DNA from: CAZFBA01 sp964517135
GTDB taxonomy: Bacteria; Cyanobacteriota; Vampirovibrionia; JBFMGH01
Length of the DNA: 64,000 nt
Assembly (NCBI GenBank): GCA_964517135.1
Contig: CAZFBA010000012.1
Span: forward strand, 40,541-104,540
Direction: 5' to 3'
In this document: in pieces, positions 51,861 to 61,275 of the stretch
Numbering within the stretch: the first letter of the stretch is position 1
Layout: each line of letters opens with the position of its first letter
Made by a program: the position numbers and the translations under genes
The notes under the pieces: model-generated
The model's database searches: none
Seen by the model: the letters and a program-made list of their open reading frames with translations, nothing else
What the model was told of the DNA's origin: nothing

Positions 51861-51959
51861 TTCTCTGTATTATTTTACATAATTAGACGCCGGTCAAACA
51901 TTTTATGAAGCTAACCCCTGAAAGAGGCTCTATAAAAGACTTTAAACCTTTAAGAAATA

Positions 51960-53594
51960 TTACCAGCCCAGATCCGGATACTTTTTACTCCAGCCCGCTT
52001 TGAGCTGTGCAGCAGGCAATTTAGCCGGACTATCAGCCGAATAAAACGTAAACGCTCTGTGAGCCTCTTTACCGGGCTTTTTCTCCCAGGTTATAAAAGC
52101 TCCTACACAGTTACCATCTTCATAGGTGAAGCTTCGTGTAAACTCAACCCAGCGTGATAAATCAGGCGATTCCAGCTTTTTAACATCCATTACCAGAGCC
52201 TTCATATAATTGTTACAAATCTTCTGACCTTCCAGCTGTGGATTTATAGAACTATTGCCAGCATTTGTGGCAGTTTTACTCTGGGTAAATGACTGTGTTG
52301 ACTGGTCTCCCCGGGTGCTAGCCGTTTTGCGGGTATTGTTTTTCTGCTTAATTCTTTGAGGTGGCCTGCTTTGCGTAGTATCTTCGATACGGCGGGGTTT
52401 TGAAACCTGTTGATCAGACTGTGACACTGCCGGTATAAAGATTCCTCGCTTTCTTGCAAACTCCAGAATATATTCAGCATCTTTTTGCGCCTCAGGTATC
52501 ACAGCAAGCTTATTGTAAAGCTGCCCCAGAGTAGCATCAACAGTATTTCTGAATTGACTATCAAACAAATAAAGAGAATAAAACAGATCCGGATCTTTTA
52601 TTGCTCTGTAAAGAACGTTATAATTATCGTTATAAACCTCATAAAAGGCTTTCTTTGTTGAGCTATAGCCTTCAGACTCCTTAATCGTATCATAAATCAC
52701 CTTTATTTCGATAGATTTCAATAAAAGCTTACTGCCGACATCATTCCATTTTTCAGCAACAATCTTAAGTTCATGAGGCTGTGTACGTCGGCCTGCCAGA
52801 AGGCGCATCTTATAAAGGCCCTTTACTGGAACGTTTTTGTCTATTTTATAAAATTGCTTTTCTGTTTCATCCCAGATAAGTGAGGGGTTATCAACTTCAT
52901 TGACATCTGTTTGATAGATGAAACCAGGTGAAACAGGTATATAGGTCAGGTTTTTAGCAAGCTCAGGATACTGCCGGAGTAATGCTTCATATTTTTCCCT
53001 GCTTTCACCAGCAGGTCTGTAACCCTGACCACTTATAGCGCCCTGATTAAAGTTTTCATCAAGTGTCAGTGCGATTTTTTCAGTGTTATCAAGCAGCCCT
53101 GTAGTAACAGTGCCATACATTTCTATCGCATCCCCGAGAAGGGGGACATTAGAGCCATAATCACTCATTGTTTTGCTTATCAAACGCAGTTGAGCCGCAA
53201 GAGGACCCTGCAAATTACGATCACGATTGTATTGTTCTTTTATTTCTGTTATCTCATCATAAACCTCAATTGCTGACATTGCTTTATCAGCATATTTATT
53301 GAAGCCAGAAACAGGAGCTTTATATTTTTCCAGTGCTGCTTCAGCCTCAGCTATTTGACTTTTGAGTTGTTTTTTCTGCTCTTTACTCATTTTATTGTTA
53401 GTTTTAAGTGCTTTTTTTGCCTTTTGCAACCCTTTTTGAATTTTATCAATAGCCTGTTCTGTTTTGGCAGCACTTTCACGCAGTGATTCAAAGCTTGCCC
53501 TATCAATTTCATTAACTACGGCATTACTATAGCTATATATAGAAGCAAAAACAAGAAATAAAAGTGCTAATAGAGTTATGTAAAAGTTTTTCAT
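51960..53594 (-). CDS. secreted hypothetical protein with N-terminal coiled coil
   Basis: 544 residues. Signal peptide about 1-25 (ITLLALLFLVFASIYSYSNA). Residues 35-100 form a coiled coil (EQAIDKIQKGLQKAKKAL..., QLKSQIAEAEAALEKY). The middle is helical and unrecognised, residues 375-440 are a low-complexity linker rich in R, Q, T and S, and the C-terminal 90 residues form a compact domain with W and aromatic residues (WVEFTRSFTYEDGNCVGAFI). No family recognised. It lies 48 bases after the tandem-repeat protein and shares its direction, so both may act together in the envelope. Confidence 0.6.
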   Translation of the reverse strand: MKNFYITLLALLFLVFASIYSYSNAVVNEIDRASFESLRESAAKTEQAIDKIQKGLQKAKKALKTNNKMSKEQKKQLKSQIAEAEAALEKYKAPVSGFNKYADKAMSAIEVYDEITEIKEQYNRDRNLQGPLAAQLRLISKTMSDYGSNVPLLGDAIEMYGTVTTGLLDNTEKIALTLDENFNQGAISGQGYRPAGESREKYEALLRQYPELAKNLTYIPVSPGFIYQTDVNEVDNPSLIWDETEKQFYKIDKNVPVKGLYKMRLLAGRRTQPHELKIVAEKWNDVGSKLLLKSIEIKVIYDTIKESEGYSSTKKAFYEVYNDNYNVLYRAIKDPDLFYSLYLFDSQFRNTVDATLGQLYNKLAVIPEAQKDAEYILEFARKRGIFIPAVSQSDQQVSKPRRIEDTTQSRPPQRIKQKNNTRKTASTRGDQSTQSFTQSKTATNAGNSSINPQLEGQKICNNYMKALVMDVKKLESPDLSRWVEFTRSFTYEDGNCVGAFITWEKKPGKEAHRAFTFYSADSPAKLPAAQLKAGWSKKYPDLGW

Positions 53595-53642
53595 TGTTAT
53601 TTTAAACCTGTAACTATCTGATAGTCTGCTAAACCTCTGGTT

Positions 53643-54557
53643 TTATTGCTTATCAACTGTTTTTGTTGAGTGATATTCAAAGTCTTTGCCCTGTGATGTT
53701 GTGCCGGTAACATCTTTTTGCAGGCCTTGATCTTCAGTATAGGTGTAATCAGTTTGCCTGGTTGTACTGTATGTCTGCCCTTGCGGACCAGTTGTAGTTT
53801 TATCAGTTGTATAACTTCCGCTTTCATTGCGTATCACAGATTTATCTGTCTGATAAGTTTTTCCTTCCGGGCCGGTATAGTTACCATGTTTGTTATAGCC
53901 TTCTCCCTGTTGATATGTAGCATTATAATCTCCGCTCCCAACTATATTACCTTCTTTATCAGTGACGGTAACATTTCCTTCTTTTGTCAATCCAGATTCC
54001 TGAGTATAGTTGTAGCTGGCGTTCCTATCAAGATTGTAAGAATTGTCACCAGGTGTATTAATAGTAGTTGATTGAGAGCTATTAACACCCTGTCCTTTAG
54101 TGTGGGTTATGTTCCCTGAGTGTTCTGTGGTGTATGTATTTCCTCTTTCAGTTGTGTACTGACCCTGAGAGGACGTAGAAACTCCTTCACCTCTTTTGTA
54201 AGAAGAATGCCCCTGTCTATCAGTTTTAATTGAGCCGCCTCTTTCTGTTTTAATTTCGCCCTGATATGTGGTATCAACTCCCTGACCTCTATTATAGTTA
54301 ACAGTACCGGTCCCTGAAGAAGTTGCAGAGCCGCCTTTGCCGTGTCTATTTTTATACTGATGTTGTCCTGAGCGTGAATAAGTATTGCTACCTGTTTGAT
54401 TAACATTTACATTTGAATTTATTGACCCGCCTCTGGATCCTGAGACTGACTTACTGCGGCCTCTAGCATCTGCCTGATCAACAAATATAATTGCAAAACC
54501 TGTTATAATGCATAATACTGTTAAAAATTTAATAAGAGAGGTTTTTTTTGTGTACAT
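53643..54557 (-). CDS. secreted tandem-repeat protein rich in G, T, S and Y
   Basis: 304 residues. Signal peptide about 1-31 (LTVLCIITGFAIIFVDQADA). The mature protein lacks cysteine and consists of imperfect repeats of 36-40 residues with the core R/K-G-Q/E-G-V-x-T/S-x-x-Q-G-x-x-x-T-E/D-R-G-x-x-x-T (RGQGVDTTYQGEIKTERGG, RGEGVSTSSQGQYTTERGN, KGQGVNSSQSTT). The C-terminal part keeps related units (GPEGKTYQTDKS, GPQGQTYSTTR, TSQGKDFEYHSTK). Such strongly polar repeats suggest an extended, surface or matrix protein. Strong ribosome-binding site AAAGGGGATTTTAA. Function unknown. Confidence 0.65.
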   Translation of the reverse strand: MYTKKTSLIKFLTVLCIITGFAIIFVDQADARGRSKSVSGSRGGSINSNVNVNQTGSNTYSRSGQHQYKNRHGKGGSATSSGTGTVNYNRGQGVDTTYQGEIKTERGGSIKTDRQGHSSYKRGEGVSTSSQGQYTTERGNTYTTEHSGNITHTKGQGVNSSQSTTINTPGDNSYNLDRNASYNYTQESGLTKEGNVTVTDKEGNIVGSGDYNATYQQGEGYNKHGNYTGPEGKTYQTDKSVIRNESGSYTTDKTTTGPQGQTYSTTRQTDYTYTEDQGLQKDVTGTTSQGKDFEYHSTKTVDKQ

Positions 54558-54674
54558 TTAAAATCCCCTTTCGTTAAAGTTTTTTAGTAAAAGAACGCTT
54601 TTGTATCGTTAAATATGCTATTTTCACAAACTTTACGTGGATCATTATTATTTTACCCTGAAAAAATAAAAATA

Positions 54675-55529
54675 TCAGCTTTTCTGGCAATGAAGAACCC
54701 TTGGAAGTCTGTTCAGGTCATTATAAATAGAAATATTTTGCCAGCCTTCTTTTTCAACTAAAGTTCTGACGTCACAGACAGTATCAGAGTTCAATTCGAA
54801 AAATAAATGCCCTCCATTGTGCAGTTTGTCTTTTGCTTCACGGCTAATTTCTCTATAATGCTCGACAGGATCGCTATTAGAGCAAAAGAGCGCCTGTTCC
54901 GGTTCATGCAGAGCAACTTCAGGAGCAAGTTTAACTCTATCTTTCATTGGTATATATGGCGGGTTAGCCAGTATTGCATTAAACTTAATGTCAATATCTC
55001 TGAGATAATTTGTTTTAACGAACCGTACTCTATCTGAAACTCTGTTAAGACAGGCATTTTGACGTGCTATATTCAGAGCATCTTCTGAAATATCTGTTGC
55101 TATAGCGGTACAACGCTTGCAATACATAAGTATTATAACAACAATAACACCTGAACCTGTACCAATATCAGCAATATGAATATTCTCTGAACCCGCTAAA
55201 GTTTGAATAGCCTTTTCTACAAGTATTTCAGTATCATTACGTGGTATAAGAACGTGCTGATTGACCAGAAACCTGGAGCCATAAAAATAAGCATAGCCTG
55301 TGATATACTGAACAGGTATTCTTTTTTTTACTCTCAAATCAACAGATTCAAGAAGTGCTTCAAGCCGGGTATCTTTTATATCTACATCTGGTCTGATAAG
55401 CAGGTCATTTTTGTCTATATCCAGAAAATGTTCAATCAGCAGATCAGCTTCAACACCTGCTTCATAAGGATCAATACTGTTAGCAGTCAACCTTTTTACT
55501 ATATCAAGGCGTATTCTCGCTATATTCAT
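54675..55529 (-). CDS. prmC: peptide chain release factor N5-glutamine methyltransferase
   Basis: 284 residues from ATG 55529, 7 bases after the prfA stop; a longer frame to 55601 would overlap prfA. PrmC methylates the glutamine of the GGQ motif of release factors with SAM, raising termination efficiency. Motifs: IPRNDTEILVE (96-106), SAM loop DIGTGSG (121-127), and NPPY (189-192), which holds the glutamine substrate. Directly downstream of its substrate's gene, as is common in bacteria. Last gene of the thyX-prfA-prmC run. Confidence 0.95.
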   Translation of the reverse strand: MNIARIRLDIVKRLTANSIDPYEAGVEADLLIEHFLDIDKNDLLIRPDVDIKDTRLEALLESVDLRVKKRIPVQYITGYAYFYGSRFLVNQHVLIPRNDTEILVEKAIQTLAGSENIHIADIGTGSGVIVVIILMYCKRCTAIATDISEDALNIARQNACLNRVSDRVRFVKTNYLRDIDIKFNAILANPPYIPMKDRVKLAPEVALHEPEQALFCSNSDPVEHYREISREAKDKLHNGGHLFFELNSDTVCDVRTLVEKEGWQNISIYNDLNRLPRVLHCQKS

Positions 55530-55536
55530 TCTATTT

Positions 55537-56625
55537 TTACTCTGTAGTTGCTGTAGCAAGTTTTTCAAGCTTAGTTTTCTGATCATATTTAACCAGATCA
55601 TCTATCAGGTCATTAATATTTCCGTCAATAATGGTCTGAACATTATAATTTTTTCCAATACGATGGTCAGTGCAGCGACTCTGCGGAAAATTGTAGGTAC
55701 GAATACGTTCACTTCGATCCCCTGTGCCGACCTGAGATCGTCTGAGATCTTCAATTTCCTTTGTTTGTTTTTGAAGTTCAATATCAAAGAGCTTGGTTTT
55801 CAGTATTTGCATAGCTCTTTCTTTATTTTGAAGCTGACTTCTTTCTTCTGTACAGTGTACCTGAATACCTGACGGCTTATGAAACAATCTGACAGCTGTT
55901 TCAACTTTATTAACATTCTGCCCGCCTGCGCCTCCAGATCTTGTAGTAGTTAATTCTATATCTTTGGGGTCTATTTCAATTTCTACGTCATCAACTTCAG
56001 GCATAACTGCTACTGTTGCAGTACTTGTGTGAACACGTCCCTGAGATTCTGTTACTGGCACCCGCTGTACCCTGTGTACGCCCGACTCATATTTTAGTCT
56101 GCTATAAACAGCATCTCCTTTAATAGATACAGTTGCTTCTGATACACCGCCCAGACCATCTTCAGACTTTGATAGTACTTCTGTTTGCCACTTCATATCT
56201 TCTGCATACCGTAAATACATACGCAGAAGGTCAGAAGCAAATATATTAGCTTCATCTCCACCAGCCCCACCTCTTATTTCAAGCATAATATCTTTATCAT
56301 CATTAGGATCTCTGGGAAGCAACATAAGGCGCAATTTTTCTTCCAGTGCTGGTATTTTTGAATCGTTTTCTTCTATTTCGGCCTGTAGAAAAGATTTCAT
56401 TTCAATATCTTTTTCATGTTTGACCATTTCTCTGGCTTCTGCAACATTTTTTGCCAGTTCTTCCCATTTATGATAAGTTTCTACTGTTTCTTCAAGAGAT
56501 TTACGCATTTTGGAAAGCTTTTTAAACTGGTTAACGTCTGAATAAACTTCAGGGTCACTGAGTTGTTGACCAAGTTCATTATAACGAACTTCAACCTGCC
56601 TGATTTTTTCAATTAATTCTTCCAT
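55537..56625 (-). CDS. prfA: peptide chain release factor 1
   Basis: 362 residues, normal length. Recognises UAA and UAG stop codons and triggers release of the finished chain. The tripeptide anticodon PVT is at 190-192 and the GGQ motif, SGGAGGQNVNKVETAVR, at 230-246, with the modified glutamine at 236. N-terminal helical domain intact. No frameshift, in contrast with release factor 2 genes. 24 bases downstream of thyX, 7 bases upstream of prmC. Confidence 0.97.
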   Translation of the reverse strand: MEELIEKIRQVEVRYNELGQQLSDPEVYSDVNQFKKLSKMRKSLEETVETYHKWEELAKNVAEAREMVKHEKDIEMKSFLQAEIEENDSKIPALEEKLRLMLLPRDPNDDKDIMLEIRGGAGGDEANIFASDLLRMYLRYAEDMKWQTEVLSKSEDGLGGVSEATVSIKGDAVYSRLKYESGVHRVQRVPVTESQGRVHTSTATVAVMPEVDDVEIEIDPKDIELTTTRSGGAGGQNVNKVETAVRLFHKPSGIQVHCTEERSQLQNKERAMQILKTKLFDIELQKQTKEIEDLRRSQVGTGDRSERIRTYNFPQSRCTDHRIGKNYNVQTIIDGNINDLIDDLVKYDQKTKLEKLATATTE

Positions 56626-56649
56626 AGTCTACTTCAGCCTCATTATTTA

Positions 56650-57399
56650 TCAATTGCTAATAACATTATTCTTGTGTGGTCTTCTTCCACAGGTTTTAAT
56701 TTCGTTGCAATAGCCAAGAGCATCACATTTTATAACAAGGTAATCTTTAAGCCAGTCATCTTGCTTAATAGCAAGGTTAACCATTTTTTGAGTTAGTTTT
56801 CTAATCTCATGCTGGGCATTTGTACAGAGCCTGAGATTAGCCAGGTGCATAAGTTCTCTAAGATTCAAGCTAAGAACCATCGATGTACTGGTTGCATTAG
56901 GAAATACAAAACGAGCATCTTCTGCCTTTATACCTGTTTCAATCATCCGGGTATAAAAATTTTGAAGTTCTGTCATCATCTGATGGTATTCATCAACAAA
57001 CTCAGAGTTCTCTATGGCAGGCGGCGTAATATATTCAAACTGATCAGTTTCAGTAACATAGCGCTGAGACTTCTGAGAAAAAGACATATGACGGTGCCTG
57101 ACCAGTTGATGTGAGCATGCCCTGCTGATACCGCTGACTGCATAAATGTAATGGCAGTGTTCAAGGGTACTGTGATGTCCTGATTCAATAACTTTTTTGA
57201 CCAGTTTAAGCATTTTGTCTCTGTCATAATCTTTATCCCAGATAAGCTGAGGATCCTGACTGGAATAACAGGTACGGCAGGCCACATAAATAGCTTTCAG
57301 AGTATCATCAGGTTTTGAAAGAAGTTCCACTCTTATTTTTCCGTCAGAACTTGTTTTTGCTGGCTTTCCCTGTTGCATGTTATCTGTATTTAAGGTCAT
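56650..57399 (-). CDS. thyX: flavin-dependent thymidylate synthase
   Basis: 249 residues. Makes dTMP from dUMP with methylenetetrahydrofolate, NADPH and FAD, replacing ThyA. The ThyX signature is RHRHMSFSQKSQRY (101-114); in the usual R-H-R-x2-S-x-N-x2-S-R-Y the asparagine is serine here. Other family parts are GHHSTLEHCHY (74-84) and the C-terminal NLRELMHLANLRLCTNAQHEIR. Ribosome-binding site AGGAATTAAAAG. It follows rpmE after a terminator-like hairpin and precedes prfA by 24 bases. Confidence 0.95.
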   Translation of the reverse strand: MTLNTDNMQQGKPAKTSSDGKIRVELLSKPDDTLKAIYVACRTCYSSQDPQLIWDKDYDRDKMLKLVKKVIESGHHSTLEHCHYIYAVSGISRACSHQLVRHRHMSFSQKSQRYVTETDQFEYITPPAIENSEFVDEYHQMMTELQNFYTRMIETGIKAEDARFVFPNATSTSMVLSLNLRELMHLANLRLCTNAQHEIRKLTQKMVNLAIKQDDWLKDYLVIKCDALGYCNEIKTCGRRPHKNNVISN

Positions 57400-57435
57400 C
57401 TTTTAATTCCTGTTATTTTATCAATGAATAAACAC

Positions 57436-57466
57436 TAAAAGACAGAACTCCACAGGTCCTGTCTTT
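57436..57466 (-). terminator. terminator-like hairpin between rpmE and thyX
   Basis: On the minus strand AAAGACAGGA, loop, TTCTGTCTTT (complement of 57438-57447 and 57457-57466). The T run is part of the stem, so it may act as a partial terminator or attenuator. Confidence 0.5.
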
Positions 57467-57484
57467 CAGACAAATATATATTTG

Positions 57485-58036
57485 CTAAGAATTAACTTCG
57501 CTTTGTGTTTCTTTTTTCTCTTCAGCGACTGTTTCAGGGGGTTTTTCAGTAGCTTTAGGTTCTTCTGATGGTTCTGCCTGAGATTTTTCTTCTTTCTTTT
57601 CCCCTACTTCAGGAGCTTTAGCTTCTTCTATTTTGGCCTTTTGCTTTTCTTCAAGCTGTTTTTTCATTTCTTCAGCCTGTTTAGCTCTAGCTCTGGCTTT
57701 AAGCTTGGCTTCTTTTTTTGCCTGTTTTTCAGCTTTTTTTCTTTCTAATTCTTTGGCTTCTTCAGCTGCTTTTTTCTCTGCTTCTTCCTGTGCACGTTTT
57801 TCGGCTTTCAACTTCTTACTTGATTTCTTTTGAGCTTCAAGGTTTTTATAACGATTTTTGAATCTGTCTACTCTTCCTTCAGTGTCAACGATCTTCTGAG
57901 TGCCAGCATAAAACGGATGGCACGCACTGCAAATCTCTACACGAATCTTATCTTTTACTGAGCCTGTCTCAATTGTGTTTCCGCAAACACAGGTTACGGT
58001 TATGTCTTTGTAATCAGGATGTATACCTTTTTTCAT
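57485..58036 (-). CDS. rpmE: ribosomal protein L31 with a long lysine/alanine/glutamate extension
   Basis: 183 residues, against about 70 for usual L31. Residues 1-68 are an intact zinc-type L31: MKKGIHPDYKDITVTCVCGN, ICSACHPFYAGTQKIVDTEG and RVDRFKNRYKN, with C16, C18, C37 and C40 as zinc ligands. The remaining 115 residues are K, A and E rich (AEKKAAEEAKELERKKAEKQ) and then E/P-rich, as in a single long helix followed by a disordered tail. The frame is unbroken and the codon use does not change abruptly. A consensus promoter lies about 50 bases upstream. Ribosome-binding site GAGGCTTAGAACA. Confidence 0.93.
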   Translation of the reverse strand: MKKGIHPDYKDITVTCVCGNTIETGSVKDKIRVEICSACHPFYAGTQKIVDTEGRVDRFKNRYKNLEAQKKSSKKLKAEKRAQEEAEKKAAEEAKELERKKAEKQAKKEAKLKARARAKQAEEMKKQLEEKQKAKIEEAKAPEVGEKKEEKSQAEPSEEPKATEKPPETVAEEKKETQSEVNS

Positions 58037-58088
58037 TGTTCTAAGCCTCTAAGGTTGTAAATTATCGTGAATACTTGTTCGGTGTTTG

Positions 58089-58118
58089 ATTATACTTGCT
58101 TCATAACTATAGAGTCAA
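58089..58118 (-). promoter_or_regulatory. rpmE promoter
   Basis: On the minus strand TTGACT (58118-58113) and TATAAT (58094-58089) with an 18-base spacer, 53 bases before the L31 ATG; one mismatch from the sigma-70 consensus. Predicted leader about 45 bases. Confidence 0.75.
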
Positions 58119-58431
58119 GCGAATAAATCAATCAGGGCGATAAAAATATTGCCGTCATTTGCCCGTAAGTATTTGTTCGGGACGGTAGTATAAGGATAGA
58201 TCAATAGAGAGCTAAATTTCAAGTTTTAAAGTTAATAATTAGTAATTTAGTGTAATATTTTGTATGATAGGCAGGGTAAAATAGCCCGTAAAAGTAGTTT
58301 CGGCACGTAGCATACCTGATCAGCTTAATAAATAAACCCGGAAAGTTTCAATATAGTCTAAATTTTTTTAAAACCTGAACTGTCACCAGATTATATCTGA
58401 TTAAGCCTGAAGTAAAAAACATTTGGGTTTT
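58119..58431. other. intergenic, nothing recognised
   Basis: About 310 bases between the rpmE promoter and the stop of the next gene. No reading frame, no repeat shared with other families and no strong hairpin. One weak complementarity (GCCCGT and CGGGAC near 58165-58185) is seen. Confidence 0.4.
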
Positions 58432-58917
58432 CTAACTAGCTAAAAGTTCACCTTCTACTTGAAATCTGACTGTTTTCATCAATCTGTTAAGAAGCATAGC
58501 CCTTGATGTGCCTGTTCTAACTCCAAACCTTACTACCGGGTTAAACGGTATAAAAGTTTCAAGAACTTTTTTGCCAGAGAATTTTTTTGTCACTGTTAAA
58601 GCTGTTTTGCCTTTTGCATTTGTCCTTAAAGAAAGCCTGTGACCTTTATAATCAGCAATATACTCTAATTCGGGCACTTTATTTTGAATTAATATTGATG
58701 AAAGAATAGACAGAAAACCCTGTGGTCTCCAGTTAATCTCTCTTGCAAAGGTTGATTCTGCTATTTCTTCAACAATTTCAAACTCTCTATCTGATATATT
58801 ATCAATGTTAACAACACCTTTAATAGGCAATGGTCTTGAAACATTTGCATACTTAGAATTTTGAAGACTTGAATTGACTTTTCTCGTTTTCTCTGGAGTG
58901 GTTGTTTGTAGGGCCAT
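58432..58917 (-). CDS. hypothetical protein, 161 residues
   Basis: Soluble, no membrane segment, no cysteine. N-terminal 30 residues are rich in S, T, K and N and probably flexible; the rest mixes helices and strands (REFEIVEEIAESTFAREINW, LEYIADYKGHRLSLRTN, KTALTVTKKFSG) and ends RLMKTVRFQVEGELLAS. No family recognised. Ribosome-binding site AAAAGGATTTAAACA. It is a lone gene with gaps of over 300 bases on both sides, so probably its own unit. No direct clue to function. Confidence 0.6.
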   Translation of the reverse strand: MALQTTTPEKTRKVNSSLQNSKYANVSRPLPIKGVVNIDNISDREFEIVEEIAESTFAREINWRPQGFLSILSSILIQNKVPELEYIADYKGHRLSLRTNAKGKTALTVTKKFSGKKVLETFIPFNPVVRFGVRTGTSRAMLLNRLMKTVRFQVEGELLAS

Positions 58918-59460
58918 TGTTTAAATCCTTTTCGTAAGCGATAACTCTGGTAGGTACTTAGATAATGATCCTGAATATAAAAAGTTGCCTGTTTTTTATA
59001 AAATTTAACATATAAAAACGCAACCCGACTGGAATATAAATAGCAGAACCCTCTTCATACAGGTGTTTTAACAGTCTAGCACGAAAAACCAGAAGGCTTA
59101 ATATTTCTTAAGATTATTTTAATAATCAAACTTTGTCTCTCTCAAAAAGATTGTGTAAAAAACCATTACTACAGATAAACAGTGTGTTTAAGCGATTTTG
59201 TGCCTTAAAATAGTGTCTCTCTCTGTCCGAATACAAATGATGGTAGCTTATAGCCGTAATTTAATAATATACTATAATGTCTGTTTCTAAAAGATCGCAT
59301 ATCTACACTGTATATACTTTACGTAACCATCTGTAACATCAGACCTGACAGCAAAAAGAATTATCTAGAGCGGGTTTTAGCTTTATAGCGCAAAGAAAAT
59401 AAATGTTTTTAACTATGAAAAATACCGGAATCCACGTACAATATCGTTAATTCAAAATAG
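58918..59460. other. intergenic, nothing recognised
   Basis: 543 bases, AT-rich, between the 161-residue gene and ygiQ. The first 80 bases should hold the promoter of the former. I see no reading frame with a ribosome-binding site, no tRNA or RNase P-like fold, and no copy of the repeat families. Confidence 0.4.
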
Positions 59461-61161
59461 CTATTTATTGCCTTTCCACCAGAATAGCTGCTGTTTTTGG
59501 GCAGCCCGATCACTATGCTTCTTTGCGACGTAAAGTTTTTTGCCGGTATAAATATCTTTTTCTGTATAATACATTGCTGCTGCCGGTGTCATAGGCAGTG
59601 GAATGTAGTCCTGAACCTGCTCTACCCTGATGTTATTTTTTCTCATATATTTAGACATTTTTACCATATCCTGAAGCGTACAACCAGGAAAAGAAGCGAT
59701 TAAATAAGGTAATATATACTGTTTTTTCTTTACTTTAGAAGATAATCTGAAAAATATTTGTGCAAATTCTTCATAAACCTTTTTTGACGGTTTGTGCATT
59801 AAAGCTAAAATATTATCCTCAAAGGATTCTGGTGCAAGCTTTAAATGCCCTGGCACATGATACCTGCATAATTCTCTGATGTAATCAAGGTTTCTCAGTG
59901 CTATATCGTGACGTACTCCTGAAGAAATGTTAACTTTTCTAATATTTTTAAGGGACCTCACCCTATTTAAAAGGCTAATAAGCCTTTCTGAATCTGTATC
60001 AAAGTTATGACAAATCTCAGGATACAAACAAGAAGTACGCTTACACCTTTGCATACTGTTTTTGTCTTTACACCCGAGTTTATAAACGTTAGCTGAAGGC
60101 CCTCCCAGGTCTGAAATTATGCCTTTAAATGAATCATCCTTTGCAATAACCTCTATTTCAGAGAGTATAGATTTTGCTGACCGGCTTTGAACTAGCTTTC
60201 CCTGATGCAAACCAAGAGAACAGAAGGTACATCCTCCCGGGCAGCCACGCACAATCGTTATTGAGTCTTTAATCATTTCATATGCAGGTATTTGTTGCGT
60301 ATATGACGGATGGGGTCTGCGGGTAAATGGCAGCGCATAAATAGCATCAAGCTCTTCAGTTGTTAGTGGCATTACAGGAGGGTTTAAGATTATATGTTTG
60401 CCATCATGTGCCTGTATTAAAGTCTTTGCATTATAGGGGTTCAGGTTCTTTTCAACAGTGAGAGTCATTTTAATGAAAGAGTCTTTTGATCCAGTTATTT
60501 CATTAAAGGAAGGTAGAAATTCAGCATCCTCATAATCGTTTCTATCAAAGGACTTCTCACCTTTCATAATTACTGTTCCTCTTATGCTGTCAAGAGGTTT
60601 GTTTTCGCTGATGCGCTTTGCTATTTCTGATATTTGCTTTTCAGCCATACCATAAACCAGTATATCTGCCTTACTGTCAATCAGGATAGATTTTCTAATC
60701 GAATCACTCCAGTAGTCATAGTGAGCAAGTCGGCGCATGCTGGCTTCCAGCCCGCCAATGACCACAGGTATACCAGGCATTAACTGTTTTACTTTATTTG
60801 TGTATACTATAGTTGCCCTGTCAGGTCTTTTTCCGTGAATATTACCGGGAGTATAAGCATCATCTGATCTGATTTTCTTGTTTGCTGTGTAGTGAGCCAG
60901 CATTGAATCCAGATTGCCTGCTGTAATAGCAACAAATAAACGTGGCCTGCCAAGCTTTAAGAAGTCTTCATTAGAATTCCAATCAGGTTGAGCAATAATA
61001 CCAGTTATATAGCCGAGTGATTGTAAATACCTGCCTATCAAAGCAGCACCAAAAGAAGGATGATCAACATATGCATCCCCGGTAATAATTATTATATCGC
61101 AGGATATGTGACCCTGCTGTTCTAAATCCTTTTTGTTTACTGGTAAAAACGATTTATGCAT
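59461..61161 (-). CDS. radical SAM protein, YgiQ family
   Basis: 566 residues. The radical SAM cluster motif is C-x3-C-x2-C as CPGGCTFC (307-314), and the flanks are typical of YgiQ: N-terminal IIITGDAYVDHPSFGAALIG, GGLEASMRRLAHYDYWSD, KLAPESFEDNILALMHKPS and, near the C-terminus, QVQDYIPLPMTPAAAMYYT. Such proteins use a 4Fe-4S cluster and SAM to start radical chemistry; the substrate of YgiQ is not known. It ends shortly after the standard core, without the additional C-terminal domain of longer members. Ribosome-binding site GAGGACTTTCT. A family C repeat fragment lies immediately upstream. Confidence 0.9.
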   Translation of the reverse strand: MHKSFLPVNKKDLEQQGHISCDIIIITGDAYVDHPSFGAALIGRYLQSLGYITGIIAQPDWNSNEDFLKLGRPRLFVAITAGNLDSMLAHYTANKKIRSDDAYTPGNIHGKRPDRATIVYTNKVKQLMPGIPVVIGGLEASMRRLAHYDYWSDSIRKSILIDSKADILVYGMAEKQISEIAKRISENKPLDSIRGTVIMKGEKSFDRNDYEDAEFLPSFNEITGSKDSFIKMTLTVEKNLNPYNAKTLIQAHDGKHIILNPPVMPLTTEELDAIYALPFTRRPHPSYTQQIPAYEMIKDSITIVRGCPGGCTFCSLGLHQGKLVQSRSAKSILSEIEVIAKDDSFKGIISDLGGPSANVYKLGCKDKNSMQRCKRTSCLYPEICHNFDTDSERLISLLNRVRSLKNIRKVNISSGVRHDIALRNLDYIRELCRYHVPGHLKLAPESFEDNILALMHKPSKKVYEEFAQIFFRLSSKVKKKQYILPYLIASFPGCTLQDMVKMSKYMRKNNIRVEQVQDYIPLPMTPAAAMYYTEKDIYTGKKLYVAKKHSDRAAQKQQLFWWKGNK

Positions 61162-61203
61162 AGAAAGTCCTCTGAAAGACTGATTTATAATTAAGGTAAC
61201 AAG

Positions 61204-61261
61204 TTTTTTAGGTTTTGATTTTCAAAAAATTAAATTTAATATATGGGTTGAACAAGCAGGC
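61204..61261 (+). repeat. dispersed repeat family C, copy 2 (left end only)
   Basis: GATTTTCAAAAAATTAAATT and ATATGGGTTGAACAAGCAGG match 10253-10300 in order. The copy stops after GCAGGC, 14 bases before the U32 stop codon, with no core or right end, so it is a truncated insertion between ygiQ and the U32 gene. Confidence 0.6.
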
Positions 61262-61275
61262 GTTCAGTCCTTCCT

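Noticed and set aside
53597..54406. Additional minus-strand frames overlapping the tandem-repeat protein
   Set aside because: They are alternative frames of the repetitive gene; only the frame with signal peptide and strong ribosome-binding site is plausible.
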